Below are positions 1 to 10,403 of a DNA stretch of 64,000 bases, in pieces (within the stretch, counting starts at the first letter, position 1; every line of letters begins with the position of its first letter). The notes beneath the pieces are model-generated. The model searched no databases and was not told the origin of the DNA. It saw only the letters and a program-made list of their open reading frames with translations. Location: NCBI RefSeq assembly GCF_026151205.1, contig NC_087072.1, positions 5,318,084 through 5,382,083 on the forward strand, read 5' to 3'. Origin of the DNA: Bolinopsis microptera (Eukaryota; Ctenophora; Tentaculata; Lobata; Bolinopsidae). The position numbers and the translations under genes are program-made.

Positions 1-880
1 TTCACAGAAAATGGCAACAACAATAATAGTATTCAATATTTAAAAATAGTTACTGCTGAATCAAGGGCTATGCACAACAAGCCAATAAATTGGCACAACT
101 GGTACTACAGCGGTTTAAGAGTGGTGCCCAGTTTAAACGAGTTGCATGCATGTTACTCTGTTTGAAGCCTATACGATAAGAAATAACCGCTTTGCGGCTT
201 TTAACTCGCCTGTCTGCAGATTCAACGGCAGGATAGCTATTAGCTGGCCACCTGCACAAACATTGATAGTGAACAGTGCACCGCTACACCATCAAATGTA
301 TGTGATCTCTTTAAAGTCATGAAATTAACCGGAGGCTCAGAATAAATCGAATCAGCTTCTGAAGTCGGAGATAGGTAGGCACCACATTACTTGATACAGT
401 GTATTGGACATGAAATGTAAATTTAATATGCGATCAATTCAAATGCTCCAGTATTATTATCGTATTCCTAAATCTACCTGGTGGCAATATAAACTAAATC
501 TGTTCGCATTAACAAGTTGAACTTGAATTTTAAGTATTCGCAGATTTCAACAAATACAGTCCCAGACTTTAATGAAGGACATTAAAGTTTTAACTATTAA
601 TAACTGAACCCTCTAAAATTAGCATTCGCCAGAGCAAGCAAATGCAAGAACCGTCGACCAACGACTATTTGACAATGCCAATTTATTCCTAAACTGTTGG
701 TTATAAATGGGCCTGGGCAATGGGCATGGGCATTGCTGTTGAGTTGTGATACAAATTAAAACATCACCATCGTGGTCACTCATGGTCGCCGTCCTCTAAT
801 TAGCAAATACAGCTATATTTCTATTCAGTTCAATACAGTATGGTATCATAAATAGTTATTTTAGATTTTTATGAGAATGA
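1..880. other. Gene-free AT-rich stretch
   Basis: I see no credible exon, RNA gene or repeat structure here. The short open frames have no domain character or matching splice sites. Confidence 0.5.
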
Positions 881-896
881 TGACCGACAATGATGG

Positions 897-1700
897 GCGA
901 CATCTGTCCGACAGCGACATCTGACCGAATCAGAAAATAGGTTATTCGGACAATAGTTTATGTCAGATCCTGGATGATGATTAATCACTCTACACTCGAC
1001 TGTCACGTGACTTTTTCAACTCGTTCTCTAGCTGGTCCTGAACGACTATTCGAAACCCTAACCCTCTAATCTGATCCCAACCCTAACCCTAACCCAATCC
1101 TTAACAAAAGCATATGCTGAAACCCTAACCCTTACGAGAAATTGGACTAACTTCCTTATACGGTCATATCACGTGATCGAGACAGTTTTTCGCCAATATC
1201 TCGTCAGGGGAGCATTTTAACCCTATGTCATAAGTGATAAGGGGTGATTCGGAATCAGCGTCCGAAAATACATCGATTGAAGTTGGTTTCAAGTTCAACT
1301 GTCGGGGGCCCTTTTAGAAGTAGAACAATCTCGAAGATCGACTGTAGAGTGATTTAGCACGCTCGTCGGATCCTACCGTACGATTTTCTTGGAACTTTCC
1401 ATAAAGTATGGTGGTTATAGGACGGATAATCTGTGTAAGTTTGGACGAGTTTCTATGTGCCAAATTTGAGATATCACCTTAAACACAAGAAAATATCTCC
1501 AATTCGGTGGTTTGCAGTGGTTCCAAGGCATATATCTGGAGATCCAACGATACGATTTTCTTGAAACTTTCTAGATAGTATTAGATAGCTTTAAGACAAA
1601 TGAGTTGTGCAATTTTGGGTGAATTTCTATGTGCCAAATTTGAGACATCACTTCAAACACAAGAAAATAGTGCTGTCGGACAGATGTCGCTGTCGGACAA
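897..1700. repeat. Inverted-repeat-bounded composite element with telomere-like tract
   Basis: A 17-bp motif (CGACATCTGTCCGACAG) at 898-914 recurs inverted at 1673-1689, so the segment may be a non-autonomous DNA element. Inside are a CCCTAA-like tract (about 1056-1125) and an inverted copy of the dispersed repeat also seen at 58608-58855. There are also two diverged direct repeats (about 1376-1500 and 1551-1670), each ending in a TTTGAGAYATCAC-type motif. No ORF of note is present. Confidence 0.5.
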
Positions 1701-1719
1701 TTTTGCCCTAAATCAAAAA

Positions 1720-4142
1720 CATAATTCGAAAGTAAGGCAATTTTTTAATCTTAAATCTTTTTCAGCCTTTAAGGTGACGCCTAAAACCATACCCAAATCC
1801 AAAGCATGACCGAGAGGTAAGTTTTTGAGCTGAGCATGAAAAACGTTCTCTAAAACAAACGAAAATAGTTACTATGACTAAACGATTTGGCAGGATCACC
1901 GTCCCAGCTAACTCAAGAGTATTATTACCTAGCAGGTGTAGGAGCTCGTAACTTAATCCCCGGAACCTAACCCATTTAGGAGGTCGTGCCAAAGTTATGA
2001 CATTAGCCTCCTCCAAAGTTAATGTAGTTGTAATAAGGTTTGGTAATGCGGGAGTTGTTCAGTTAGTGTCACTCGTCAGGTTCATTAACCATCATGACTT
2101 AAGGTCCATGTCAGATATATTACGGCACTATATAGGTGTGGAGGATTTACCCCAATATTCTAATTCATATCACGTGGTATTTCTTTACAACACTTGTTAG
2201 CATAACCAGGATCCAGGTTTCTTGGACTTAATAAAATCAAGCCCCCCCCCCCCAGCCCTTTTGGTTTTAGAGGTATAAAGGATGATCTATGGGATCAAGA
2301 TTTAACGATGTTTTATACACAGACCTGCTGTGTTGCTTAGAACCTATACTATAAGTAAAATACCCCAGCTAAAGCGAACGTAGACCATGTAATTATAATT
2401 TAAAATGGTTTATTAACACCACAACAATGTGCATTCGTATTTCGTCTTTCGTAGTACCATGAAACTGAAAGCAATGCAAGGGAACAATAAAGCTTCAAAT
2501 CAAGCATATCTGACTATAATTGTAAAAATAGCTCATTCAGTATTCACCCTCACGGCACAACACTGCTTGAGCGTATCACGGAATACTATAGCTCGCAGCT
2601 CATACTATGGTTCATGAAATACAGTCTAAGATTTGAGACAAGGTGTCCGTTAGAGCTGCTTTATAGTACTGACCAACACCGAGATATCACGTGACAACCA
2701 GATATTACTCCTACTGCTACTACTAGATCACACCTTCCCTGATTAAACGTGTCTTCCGAGCCAGCTCCTCCAATAGCAACCAGCTAGCTGTGTCACGTGG
2801 TTTAAAATACTTAGCTAAAGCTGGGCATAAAAGTGAAAAGTTTTGAAAAATTAGCATGGATAATCGATATCGGTCCGTGAAAGTCACGTAGTGATTCATA
2901 ATGGTCAAGTTCGGAAATGAAGCAGATGTCAAGCCAGACGAGCCCGTAAACCAGTCGTTGAGAGTGATCATGTTCAATATTGCCATGAACTAGAGTAAGC
3001 TGGCCCTGGAGCACGACAACTTGGAGCAGGTTTAATGAGAAGTTACGTCAAACATGCCAAGGTTATTGAAATTAAATGACGATTTTCATCTGGGATCAGC
3101 CAATTTTCCGGCACTTAGTGAACGTTAACGGTTAATGGAATTTATTGGAATTTCGTGTACTCGCTAAAAGCGGGGGAGGAATCCAGTAAATTATTATTAG
3201 AGTTGTGGGCATGCATTCAGATGGGGGCCTTCAGAGGGGGAGGGTCATTGTTTACATTTGTTGTCGAGCTGGTGATTTGCAAAGTCCAACTCAAGATATG
3301 CAAAGCTGATTCATAGTTATACTAAATTTCTATATTAGAACCGCTGTATTGTGTATGATTCCCGGAATTGGTGGCACTATTGACGTAGTTCAGATATATC
3401 ATATAAGTTATTATTATCGAGGTGTTAACACTAACAGGCAATGACTGAGCCCCTAATATCATTGATGCCATCAAACGAGCTGGTGATTGCGTATCACGAT
3501 TCACGGATCTCCTATTACTAAATGAAGTGGACAAAAAAAACGCTTTTTTTTTCTAATAATAATTACGAAACTCTAGAGCAAATAACGATACACAAGAAGG
3601 TTAAGTTACATTTATTCTTAGCGTTAAGTTGGTAATTGGTATATAAATATTAATATAATATACAATCCATCCAAAAGCTTATAATATAATTTACAATCGT
3701 TGATAAATGTCATAACTCCTAAAACAAAATATTAACGAACGGTCTCAAATTTCCTGAAACTGAATGTTAAAATCTCTAAACTCTCTAATACGAGTAGGTT
3801 TAAGTAATTCCAGAAGGTCAGTGGTCACGATCACTGACCATTTGCGTTGGTGAAGCTGATTTGGGTCACTGACAGCACGCATAGAATAATTTAGTTCAAT
3901 AAATATTTACAATTCAGCAAGCAAACAACATTATACAAATTTCAACTAACTTAATCTAATAAAAATCTGAATCTGAAAGTTATATTCAAAGAATTATAAT
4001 GCGAATATAGTAACGTCTATAAATATGATAATAAGAAAGTAATGAATTAGACCGGGTCACGGTAAAGCCCATGGTGATTTTCTTTGTATACATTATAATT
4101 CATCAGCAAGTATCGACGAATATCGTCTGAGTTGATAAACTA
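1720..4142. other. Intergenic region, no gene recognised
   Basis: Short frames on both strands look random. I note a poly-C run near 2241 and a palindrome (GGTCAGTG at 816-823 of the 3-kb block, i.e. 3816-3823, pairing with 3832-3839). The 3' UTR of the minus-strand DOMON gene probably runs into this region from 4143. Confidence 0.4.
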
Positions 4143-5664
4143 TCAGCCCCTCCAGAAAACTAACACTATAAGTCCGATTAATAAAAGCAAAGAGTTCAAA
4201 CGGACCCTCTCTGATCCTGATTCGACATCAGAGCTCGCTAGCCTGATCTTAAAAGAAGTAGATGTTGGAGTCTTGTAGTGGGTCTGGGCGAGGCCGCTAC
4301 TATCTACTGGACCTGCAGGTCAACTGGAATTACAAGTCTGATAGAAATTTTGTTGGAATTTAACGGTATAAAACTATTCTGGGCGGACGTAACGTAACCA
4401 AGTAGAGATTAAATATTGATTTTAACGAAATGTAGTTATCTGAACTCCGGACTGACCCATGCCGTGAAACAATGTCTGAGTCTTCTCGGGGAGGTTTGAG
4501 GTCTTTATCTGGTAACTACATGACATCTCGCCGTCCACAAACGTTCCATTCACTGGTCCATCATTTACTTGGACTGCTGAATCTCTGAACAAGTTCATTA
4601 CTGATCAGAAGAGTTTACAGTTTCCGCATACCTACAGTGATTGAACTAGTCAGCTGCATCAACAATCTTTTAACTTGCGCTACAAATACAATATTACCAT
4701 TTACCACTCAACCAGTTAGCTCTGGTAATGTAACTTTTACCTGGTAACTGTTACGTGGTAACTGTTACCTGGTAACTGTTACCTGGTAACTGTTGCCTGG
4801 TAACTGTTGTCTGTTACCTGGTCAATCCGTGGGAGTAACCTTTAACCTTTACAACAGAGTAATTTTCCTCAGTCTTCTTACACAGGTAGATGTCAGCGTT
4901 AGACATTGTACCTGAAACACAGACAAGACTAGTGCACTGGCTGTCGTAAACAGTGTTTGTTAACATTGGAATTTGGACAATCACTCCCGCGCAGTTTCGG
5001 GTGAAATATAAACTAATATTTCACCTATATATACTAGACCTATACTAGACACCATGCACTTACCATAAGTAGATAAACCAAAACCGAGCCAAATCCTGTT
5101 TGTGTTTGTCAGCGAAAACTCGGATGGCTTCCCTGTTTGCTCGACCTGGAAAAAGATCCTGCTAGTATAGAAACAACATTGCATGATCACGTTAGTTTTA
5201 ATACTGCGCATTATAAACCTTTCCAGATTATGATGTGCATGAAATTACCGAAACTTTTATACTGTATAGTAGAGTGTATATCTTCGACTAGCATAATTTT
5301 AGACTTGCAAAAATAGGACTGTGATTATTTTGAACATGGTAAAATTTCAAGCATTTTCGATTGATTTATTAATGGTAGTTTTTACTGCTGTAGTTTTACT
5401 ACTGTAGGATTAAGCTTATAGATGTTACCTTGACGACACCAGGTGATGACAGGCTCCATCTGAGAGAATATGAACAGGATGGAGGTGTACAACTGCTAGG
5501 GTATCTGTAACAACCCGACAAAATATCGCACTTATATGTATCTTCTCTGTCTCCTTCATTTTCCTTGTCACCTTCATCTTTCTTTTCATCTTCATCTGTT
5601 TTCTCCCCTTCATCGGTGTCATTACCATCAATTGTTTTATCTTCTTCTGTCTCATTATCGTTAG
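4143..5664 (-). CDS. C-terminal half of DOMON/CCP surface protein: acidic linker, DOMON, membrane anchor
   Basis: Five minus-strand exons fit together by phase: 5664-5429, 5145-5064, 4911-4818, 4584-4457 and 4312-4143 (stop TGA). The first encodes an Asp/Glu/Lys-rich linker and a Cys-rich start (CDILSGC). The next three give a DOMON core (IWLGFGLSTYG, then VNGTFVDGEMSC). The last ends in LNSLLLLIGLIVLVFWRG, a hydrophobic tail with almost no cytosolic residues, as in a GPI-anchor signal or short TM segment. The exons and phases parallel the DOMON exons at 32300-31519, so the identification does not rest on a single motif. DOMON domains bind haem or sugars in extracellular proteins; the ligand here is unknown. 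The first exon starts in phase 1, matching the phase-1 donor of the CCP exon ending at 8172, so I read it as the end of that gene. No start codon exon is seen locally. Confidence 0.72.
4732..4817. repeat. Minisatellite of 14-17 bp units abutting a splice donor
   Basis: Units of the type GTAACAGTTACCAG (minus strand) repeat about five times, starting exactly at the donor of the exon ending at 4818. Several units carry their own AG|GTAAC donor-like motif. Confidence 0.75.
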
Positions 5665-6040
5665 CTGAAATTTAGCCACCATCAAATATTTTGTTTCGTG
5701 AGTGAACTGTTCATATATTCATATATTTACTTTTTGGACCAAAACAACTTTAAAAATGAAAGATCTTATTTCTCTGGTTGATCATGCATGATGTAATATG
5801 TATACATTTTCACCGTTCAGATTTCTGTTGACGCACCTTTTTCGGTACAATTTCACTTTTCAAGGAGTGGACGAGTAGTGATACAAACAAATGACAAAGA
5901 TTTTGTGATTTTATTCATAGCACAAATAGAGGAACAACATAATAAAATCCTTTCCATACATGAAAGAAATAGCATGCATTTCACAGCCCCACAAGGGCCT
6001 CAAAATAAAATAAAATACTAACAAAGTGTCAGATTATGCA

Positions 6041-7354
6041 TCAGCATTCAGCAAAGATCGATAACAGCTCTTGTTTTATTCTCTCAGTCATGATCTCGTC
6101 AACAATTCCTTTTTTCGTCTCCTCCTCTGAGCCGGAGTCAGATGAGAGGCAGGGCTCGGATGAGAGTCCCTCAATCAAATCAAACACTTCTTTGAGGGTA
6201 GCTGAAGAATCAGGGTAACCATATGTAAGGGGGCAGTCTTGTGAAGTGTCCCAGATATTGGACTCATTGGGGGAGGTAGGTGTAGAGATAGGGTAGGATT
6301 GTTTGTCAGACAGAAAGGATATCTCGTCAAGTCGAGAGGTGTTATAGCAGGGAAGTGTAGTCATGTGATCCCTGTGCAAACCAGGTGTCGAGACAAGATC
6401 ACCCGGTGAGATTCTCTCAGTCGTCAGAGAAGAAGCGGGCAGGAGAGGTGATCCGAACCTCGTCAGTGCTCCGTCAGAGCAAGAGCAGTCTGAAAATCTG
6501 ATCAGACTTTCAGACTGCTCGGTGTTTCTGATCACGTATGGTGAAGAGCTGTTCGCCTCAGAAGGACTGCAACTAGAGAGGGATGTGAAGGTAGGGGATG
6601 GTATTGTGGAGACATTAGAGGGGGAGTATGGAGGGGTGAGGTTGAGGAAGGTATACGATGTATCAACAGGAGACATTCTGGACTGTGAGTATGACGAGGA
6701 TGGAGATATTATCCTCTGATAGGTTCCAGGGGAGAAGGTTTCTTGTTTAATGGTGAGAGAAGAGTCCGGAATAAAGTAATGGTCCATGTGAGAGAGTAGC
6801 TCGAAGGAACAGGAACTCGTTTTCATCGCTATCGGAGAGGAACCGTCAACTCCAAAGTGAGTACTCACGTGTTTTCTCTTAGATGAGATGTGACTGAATG
6901 CTCTGTCACAATATTCGCATTTAAATGGTTTCTCTCCAGTATGAGTCCTCAGATGCTGTTTCAAGTTGCTCGAAACACTGAACGACTTTTCACACCCATC
7001 AAAAGAGCACTTGAACGGTCTCAGGCCAGTGTGAATCCTGCTGTGTCTCTTGAGGTTAGCCAGGTCTCCAAAACCTCTGTTACAAACGGAACATTGGTAG
7101 GGTCTCTCGCCCGTGTGGGTCCTTATGTGGGTCCTGAGATGGTCCGTTTTGTGGAACGACTTGTTACATCCCTCGTAAAGACAAAGAAATCTTTTGGGCT
7201 TTGTCTGAGATTTGAAGCGTTTTGAAGGAGGTGGAGTTGATTCGAAGAGTTGAGGTGTTTGCATCATTGATATACTTGTTCTGTAGTCGGTATATTCACC
7301 GGTAGGAACTGATACGAAGTTGTTATTCACACAAGTATTCTGTGATGGGAACAT
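6041..7354 (-). CDS. C2H2 zinc-finger transcription factor, single exon, 437 aa
   Basis: One uninterrupted frame, starting MFPSQNTC. Four C2H2 fingers lie at roughly residues 55-170, alternating C-x4-C and C-x2-C types with H-x3-H, and are joined by THTGERP/IHTGLRP/THTGEKP linkers. These are typical DNA-binding, Kruppel-type fingers. The remaining 260 residues are Ser/Thr/Pro-rich with an acidic stretch near the C-terminus (SDSGSEEE), plausibly an activation region. It should act in the nucleus. An AATAAA on the minus strand at 5915-5910 would end a short 3' UTR. It lies between the CCP exon ending at 8172 and the linker exon at 5664, so it appears nested in an intron of the DOMON/CCP gene on the same strand. 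The first about 43 codons and upstream region were duplicated to 16.9-17.8 kb. The exact family (Zic/Gli/Klf or other) is not resolved. Confidence 0.88.
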   Translation of the reverse strand: MFPSQNTCVNNNFVSVPTGEYTDYRTSISMMQTPQLFESTPPPSKRFKSQTKPKRFLCLYEGCNKSFHKTDHLRTHIRTHTGERPYQCSVCNRGFGDLANLKRHSRIHTGLRPFKCSFDGCEKSFSVSSNLKQHLRTHTGEKPFKCEYCDRAFSHISSKRKHVSTHFGVDGSSPIAMKTSSCSFELLSHMDHYFIPDSSLTIKQETFSPGTYQRIISPSSSYSQSRMSPVDTSYTFLNLTPPYSPSNVSTIPSPTFTSLSSCSPSEANSSSPYVIRNTEQSESLIRFSDCSCSDGALTRFGSPLLPASSLTTERISPGDLVSTPGLHRDHMTTLPCYNTSRLDEISFLSDKQSYPISTPTSPNESNIWDTSQDCPLTYGYPDSSATLKEVFDLIEGLSSEPCLSSDSGSEEETKKGIVDEIMTERIKQELLSIFAEC

Positions 7355-8171
7355 AGTAATCTTGAAATACTGGATTAGATTCGAACAGAAGGAAACAATA
7401 TTAACAATGATACTCCATCTCCACTTCCTCCTTTATACAAACGTCAAACATACCCTCGTCATGTTATTATTTGGTAAATCCACTCAGACGTCGAATCTTG
7501 ATGCTGGACTCTGACCTTGGGACGAGTTCGTCAGATCTGCTCTGACGTTATCACATGAGCTCTTCTTCTTGCTCCACTGCACCGACACTTGTCAGACAGC
7601 GCACGAGTAGCTACCGGCTGATTAGTGATGAGATGACTGGTATTTAGGCCTGATACACGAGGATCGGGTGATTGGGGAGATGAGATCTTTGTTCAGTCCT
7701 TGTATTGCGGTTATCTTGTTTAGCTTGGTTTATCTGCTGTGATCTGATCTCATGATTGAGAGTACCCTGTGATATGATCCCCAGACTGCTCCATCAAGTT
7801 CCGTTACGGGAGATAAGTTTACACATTCTTAGTTTAGTTTCACTTCATCGGACAGCGATTAGACAAATTTTCACAGTCGAGATTTTCATCACGCTTGGAT
7901 GTTTCGATGGATCATTTTATACAATAGTAGTGCAACTATAGAATTTAATGGGCATGAAACTACGTTGTTATCCACTATTCCGGCAACACATAAAATATTT
8001 GTCACACATTCCAGACGGTGGAACTAACAAGAATGAACGGGAAGAATGCTCCGTGATAACCTGACCACTTAGATAATCATGCTAATACTGGTTATTGGTT
8101 ACATCAGCACTACCTGACATGCAGCTGTAGCACATGCCTAGAGAGGGATACGGTCAGACAGCATATCTTAC
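7355..8171. other. Zinc-finger gene 5' flank
   Basis: No ORF of interest. The block is conserved in the second duplication unit (about 17578-18439), including the region upstream of the zinc-finger start, so the promoter was copied while most of the coding sequence was not. Confidence 0.5.
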
Positions 8172-9457
8172 CTGAAGTGCATGAAGGTAGATCAGACAAC
8201 ACACCGTCAGAACAAGTTACCATCTCCGAACCGTACATCTCGAATCCAGAGTTACAAGACACTTTTATCTGAGACCCCGAGGGGACTTTAACTAAGTCTG
8301 GACCGACGGTTCCGTCCGGGATGTTCGGTGTCGCACAAGAATCATCGTCCTCAGTACAGGTAGGCAGGTCGGACAGTATACCGTCACTACATGATACTAG
8401 GGAGGGTCCTGATATTGTGAATCCATCTGTACAGGTCACTGTTAACTGAGATCCGGAGGTGATTGTAGCAGAGTTCGGATTAACAGATCCGTGAGGAATT
8501 TCAGGTTTTTCACAGTTATCAGGGGTATCCTCTAAACAAGTAGGGAGAGTTGATAGTTGTCCATCGGTACATGACACTAAGGAGGGTCCTGATATTGTGA
8601 ATCCAGGACTACATATTATTGTGTAGTCTGAACCTGATTTGATGGCAGCAATATCTGGAGTGATAGAACTGTCGGTAACGGAGGGTATTTCACAGGTTCT
8701 CAGAGCAGTACAACTCGGTAGATCTGATAATGTTCCGTCAGAGCACCTGATGGTAGCAGCTCCTGATATTTTGAATTCCTCAGAGCAGCTCACTGTATAC
8801 TCTGTCCCAGACTCTATTGTGTCAGTTTCTGGGGTGACTTTTCCGTTTTCTATGCTGGGTTTGTTACAAGGATTGGGCGGGTTCTCAGTACATGTAGGCA
8901 GTGATGATAGTTGCCCGTTAGTACAAGTTATAGTTGAGGATCCAGATAAAGTAAATCCTTGTTTACAAGTGACTTCATAGTTTGATCCGGAGTTTATAGT
9001 TTCTGAATCAGGACTCACTGTTCCGTCTTCTACACTTGGTTTACTACAGGGTGCTGAAATGCATACAAGATGGTTTCATTAGTGGGTCCGACACTCGTCA
9101 GCGTGAGACTTACCCAGGTTGCTGGTCTATGGCTCGCTTCTCTTAATCAATCACATATATAATTATATGCAAGGTAAAAATGAAACATCGCTTCAAAATT
9201 TAATTTTGCATCCTGGGGTACCCAAATTGGATTTTTTGCAGGGGTGTATAACCGAATACATGCAAGTAAACTCTCAGAGGACTCACATGGATTACATGTA
9301 GGAGACTCTGTAAGTTGCCCGTTAGTACAAGTTATAGTTGAAGATCCAGATAAAGTAAATCCTTGTTTACAAGTTACTTCATAGTTTGATCCGGAGTTTA
9401 TAGTTCCTGAATCAGGACTCACTGTTCCGTCTTCTACACTTGGTTTACTACAGGATG
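8172..9457 (-). CDS. CCP/sushi-repeat exons (six CCPs), middle of DOMON/CCP protein
   Basis: Two exons: 9457-9287 (171 nt, one CCP) and 9053-8172 (882 nt, five CCPs). Both have CAG acceptors, phase-1 entry and phase-1 exit (donors GTGAGTCC and GTAAGATA). Each CCP is about 57-59 residues with four cysteines: C-x-P-S near the start, then VTC/IIC, SCxDG, and LPTC/LPSC. The Trp normally seen between cysteines 3 and 4 is replaced, a consistent lineage feature. Such repeats form extended extracellular stalks. Because exons are symmetric, repeats can be gained or lost without changing frame. No signal peptide or stop belongs to this block, so it must be internal. The upstream neighbour in reading order is the unit-2 CCP block and ultimately the signal/DOMON exons at 30.6-32.7 kb. 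The downstream neighbour is the linker exon at 5664. Confidence 0.82.
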
Positions 9458-10403
9458 CTGAAATGCATACAAGATGGTTTCATTCATTTGGATCAGTAAG
9501 GCTCCAATAAAATGTTCAATTCTCTTGATTATAATTAGATAAACCTTGCTATGACTGTGCGAGTGGCAAAAAGTGGATGGGCTCCTATTTCCCCGGTTGT
9601 CAATTCTACCACAAATGCTGCACTTTCTTAGCTGCTCTGGTTCCTACAAAATAAGATAATGAATTTTCATAAGTTTGGTGGCAGAGAACTTTAGTTAATC
9701 GAATCAAACTTTGCCGTGGCCGTATTGGGGAATTGCTTCGTAAACCAGACACACTTGGTCTGGCTTGAACAAAGACAACAAAAAAGAGTGCACCTGCAAA
9801 AATTGGGCGGAATAGAAATTGTATACGTAACTCTAAGCATCCACTTGCAGTCAACAGCGATGCTTTGTTGGAGGGAAAATTCACGTGTTAAATCAATAAC
9901 CGAACAGTACTTTGATTATAAACTCTTCCACCAGAATGAAATATACCTATTGAACTTGAGGGTAAACTGTGGTCAGATGGCTGATAAAGATTAAAGAAAC
10001 ACGTGAAGGTTAAACACCTGTACTCTGGGGTATTGTCTGGAATAGATCTTCAATTTCCAAGAGCTAGTCGGACGAAAAAATGATAATAAAATGGGTGGAA
10101 TTATTAGATCATGAGCCTGTTTCAGTTGCCGGACTTCATAACGCCAACTGGTGAGTGAATTCGTGAAGCCGACACGTGCAGCTCCACTATACCCTTTGTC
10201 TAACTCACTCATCTGGAACAAGATTGAAAGGTTTTTCATGAACGAACATGAGCTCTAAGAATTTGCACGTGTTGGAGCATTATTCTAGAAACAAAGCGAA
10301 AAACAGCTTTCATTTAACGTGCAGGTGCTTTTAAAACCATTCCCATTTTATCCAGCAGTACCAATTTTCAAACCTTTTCTCTATCTCAACACAGGGCGAC
10401 ATA
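9458..10403. other. Region between CCP exon and Ig gene A
   Basis: Presumed promoter of the plus-strand Ig gene and intron of the minus-strand gene. About half a kilobase of it is doubled in unit 2. No domain-bearing ORF is seen; a small minus-strand frame (10239-9991) is kept in all three copies but is not recognisable. Confidence 0.4.

Noticed and set aside
1056-1130. Chromosome end or fusion scar from CCCTAA repeats
   Set aside because: Short and degenerate, and the same tract recurs as part of a dispersed repeat at 57.5 and 58.8 kb.
5425-5685. Minus-strand frame beginning MMVAKFQL
   Set aside because: Wrong frame over the acidic-linker exon; the true frame is defined by splice sites at 5664 and 5429 and by the paralogous DOMON exon.
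6522-6719. Plus-strand frames across 6036-7225
   Set aside because: Antisense shadows of the zinc-finger gene.
9991-10239. Small minus-strand frame containing MSELDKGYSGAARVGF, kept in three copies (also 21175-20897 and 21708-21472)
   Set aside because: Copies are so recent that retention says nothing about coding; downstream parts diverge by frameshift and no domain or splice partner is evident.
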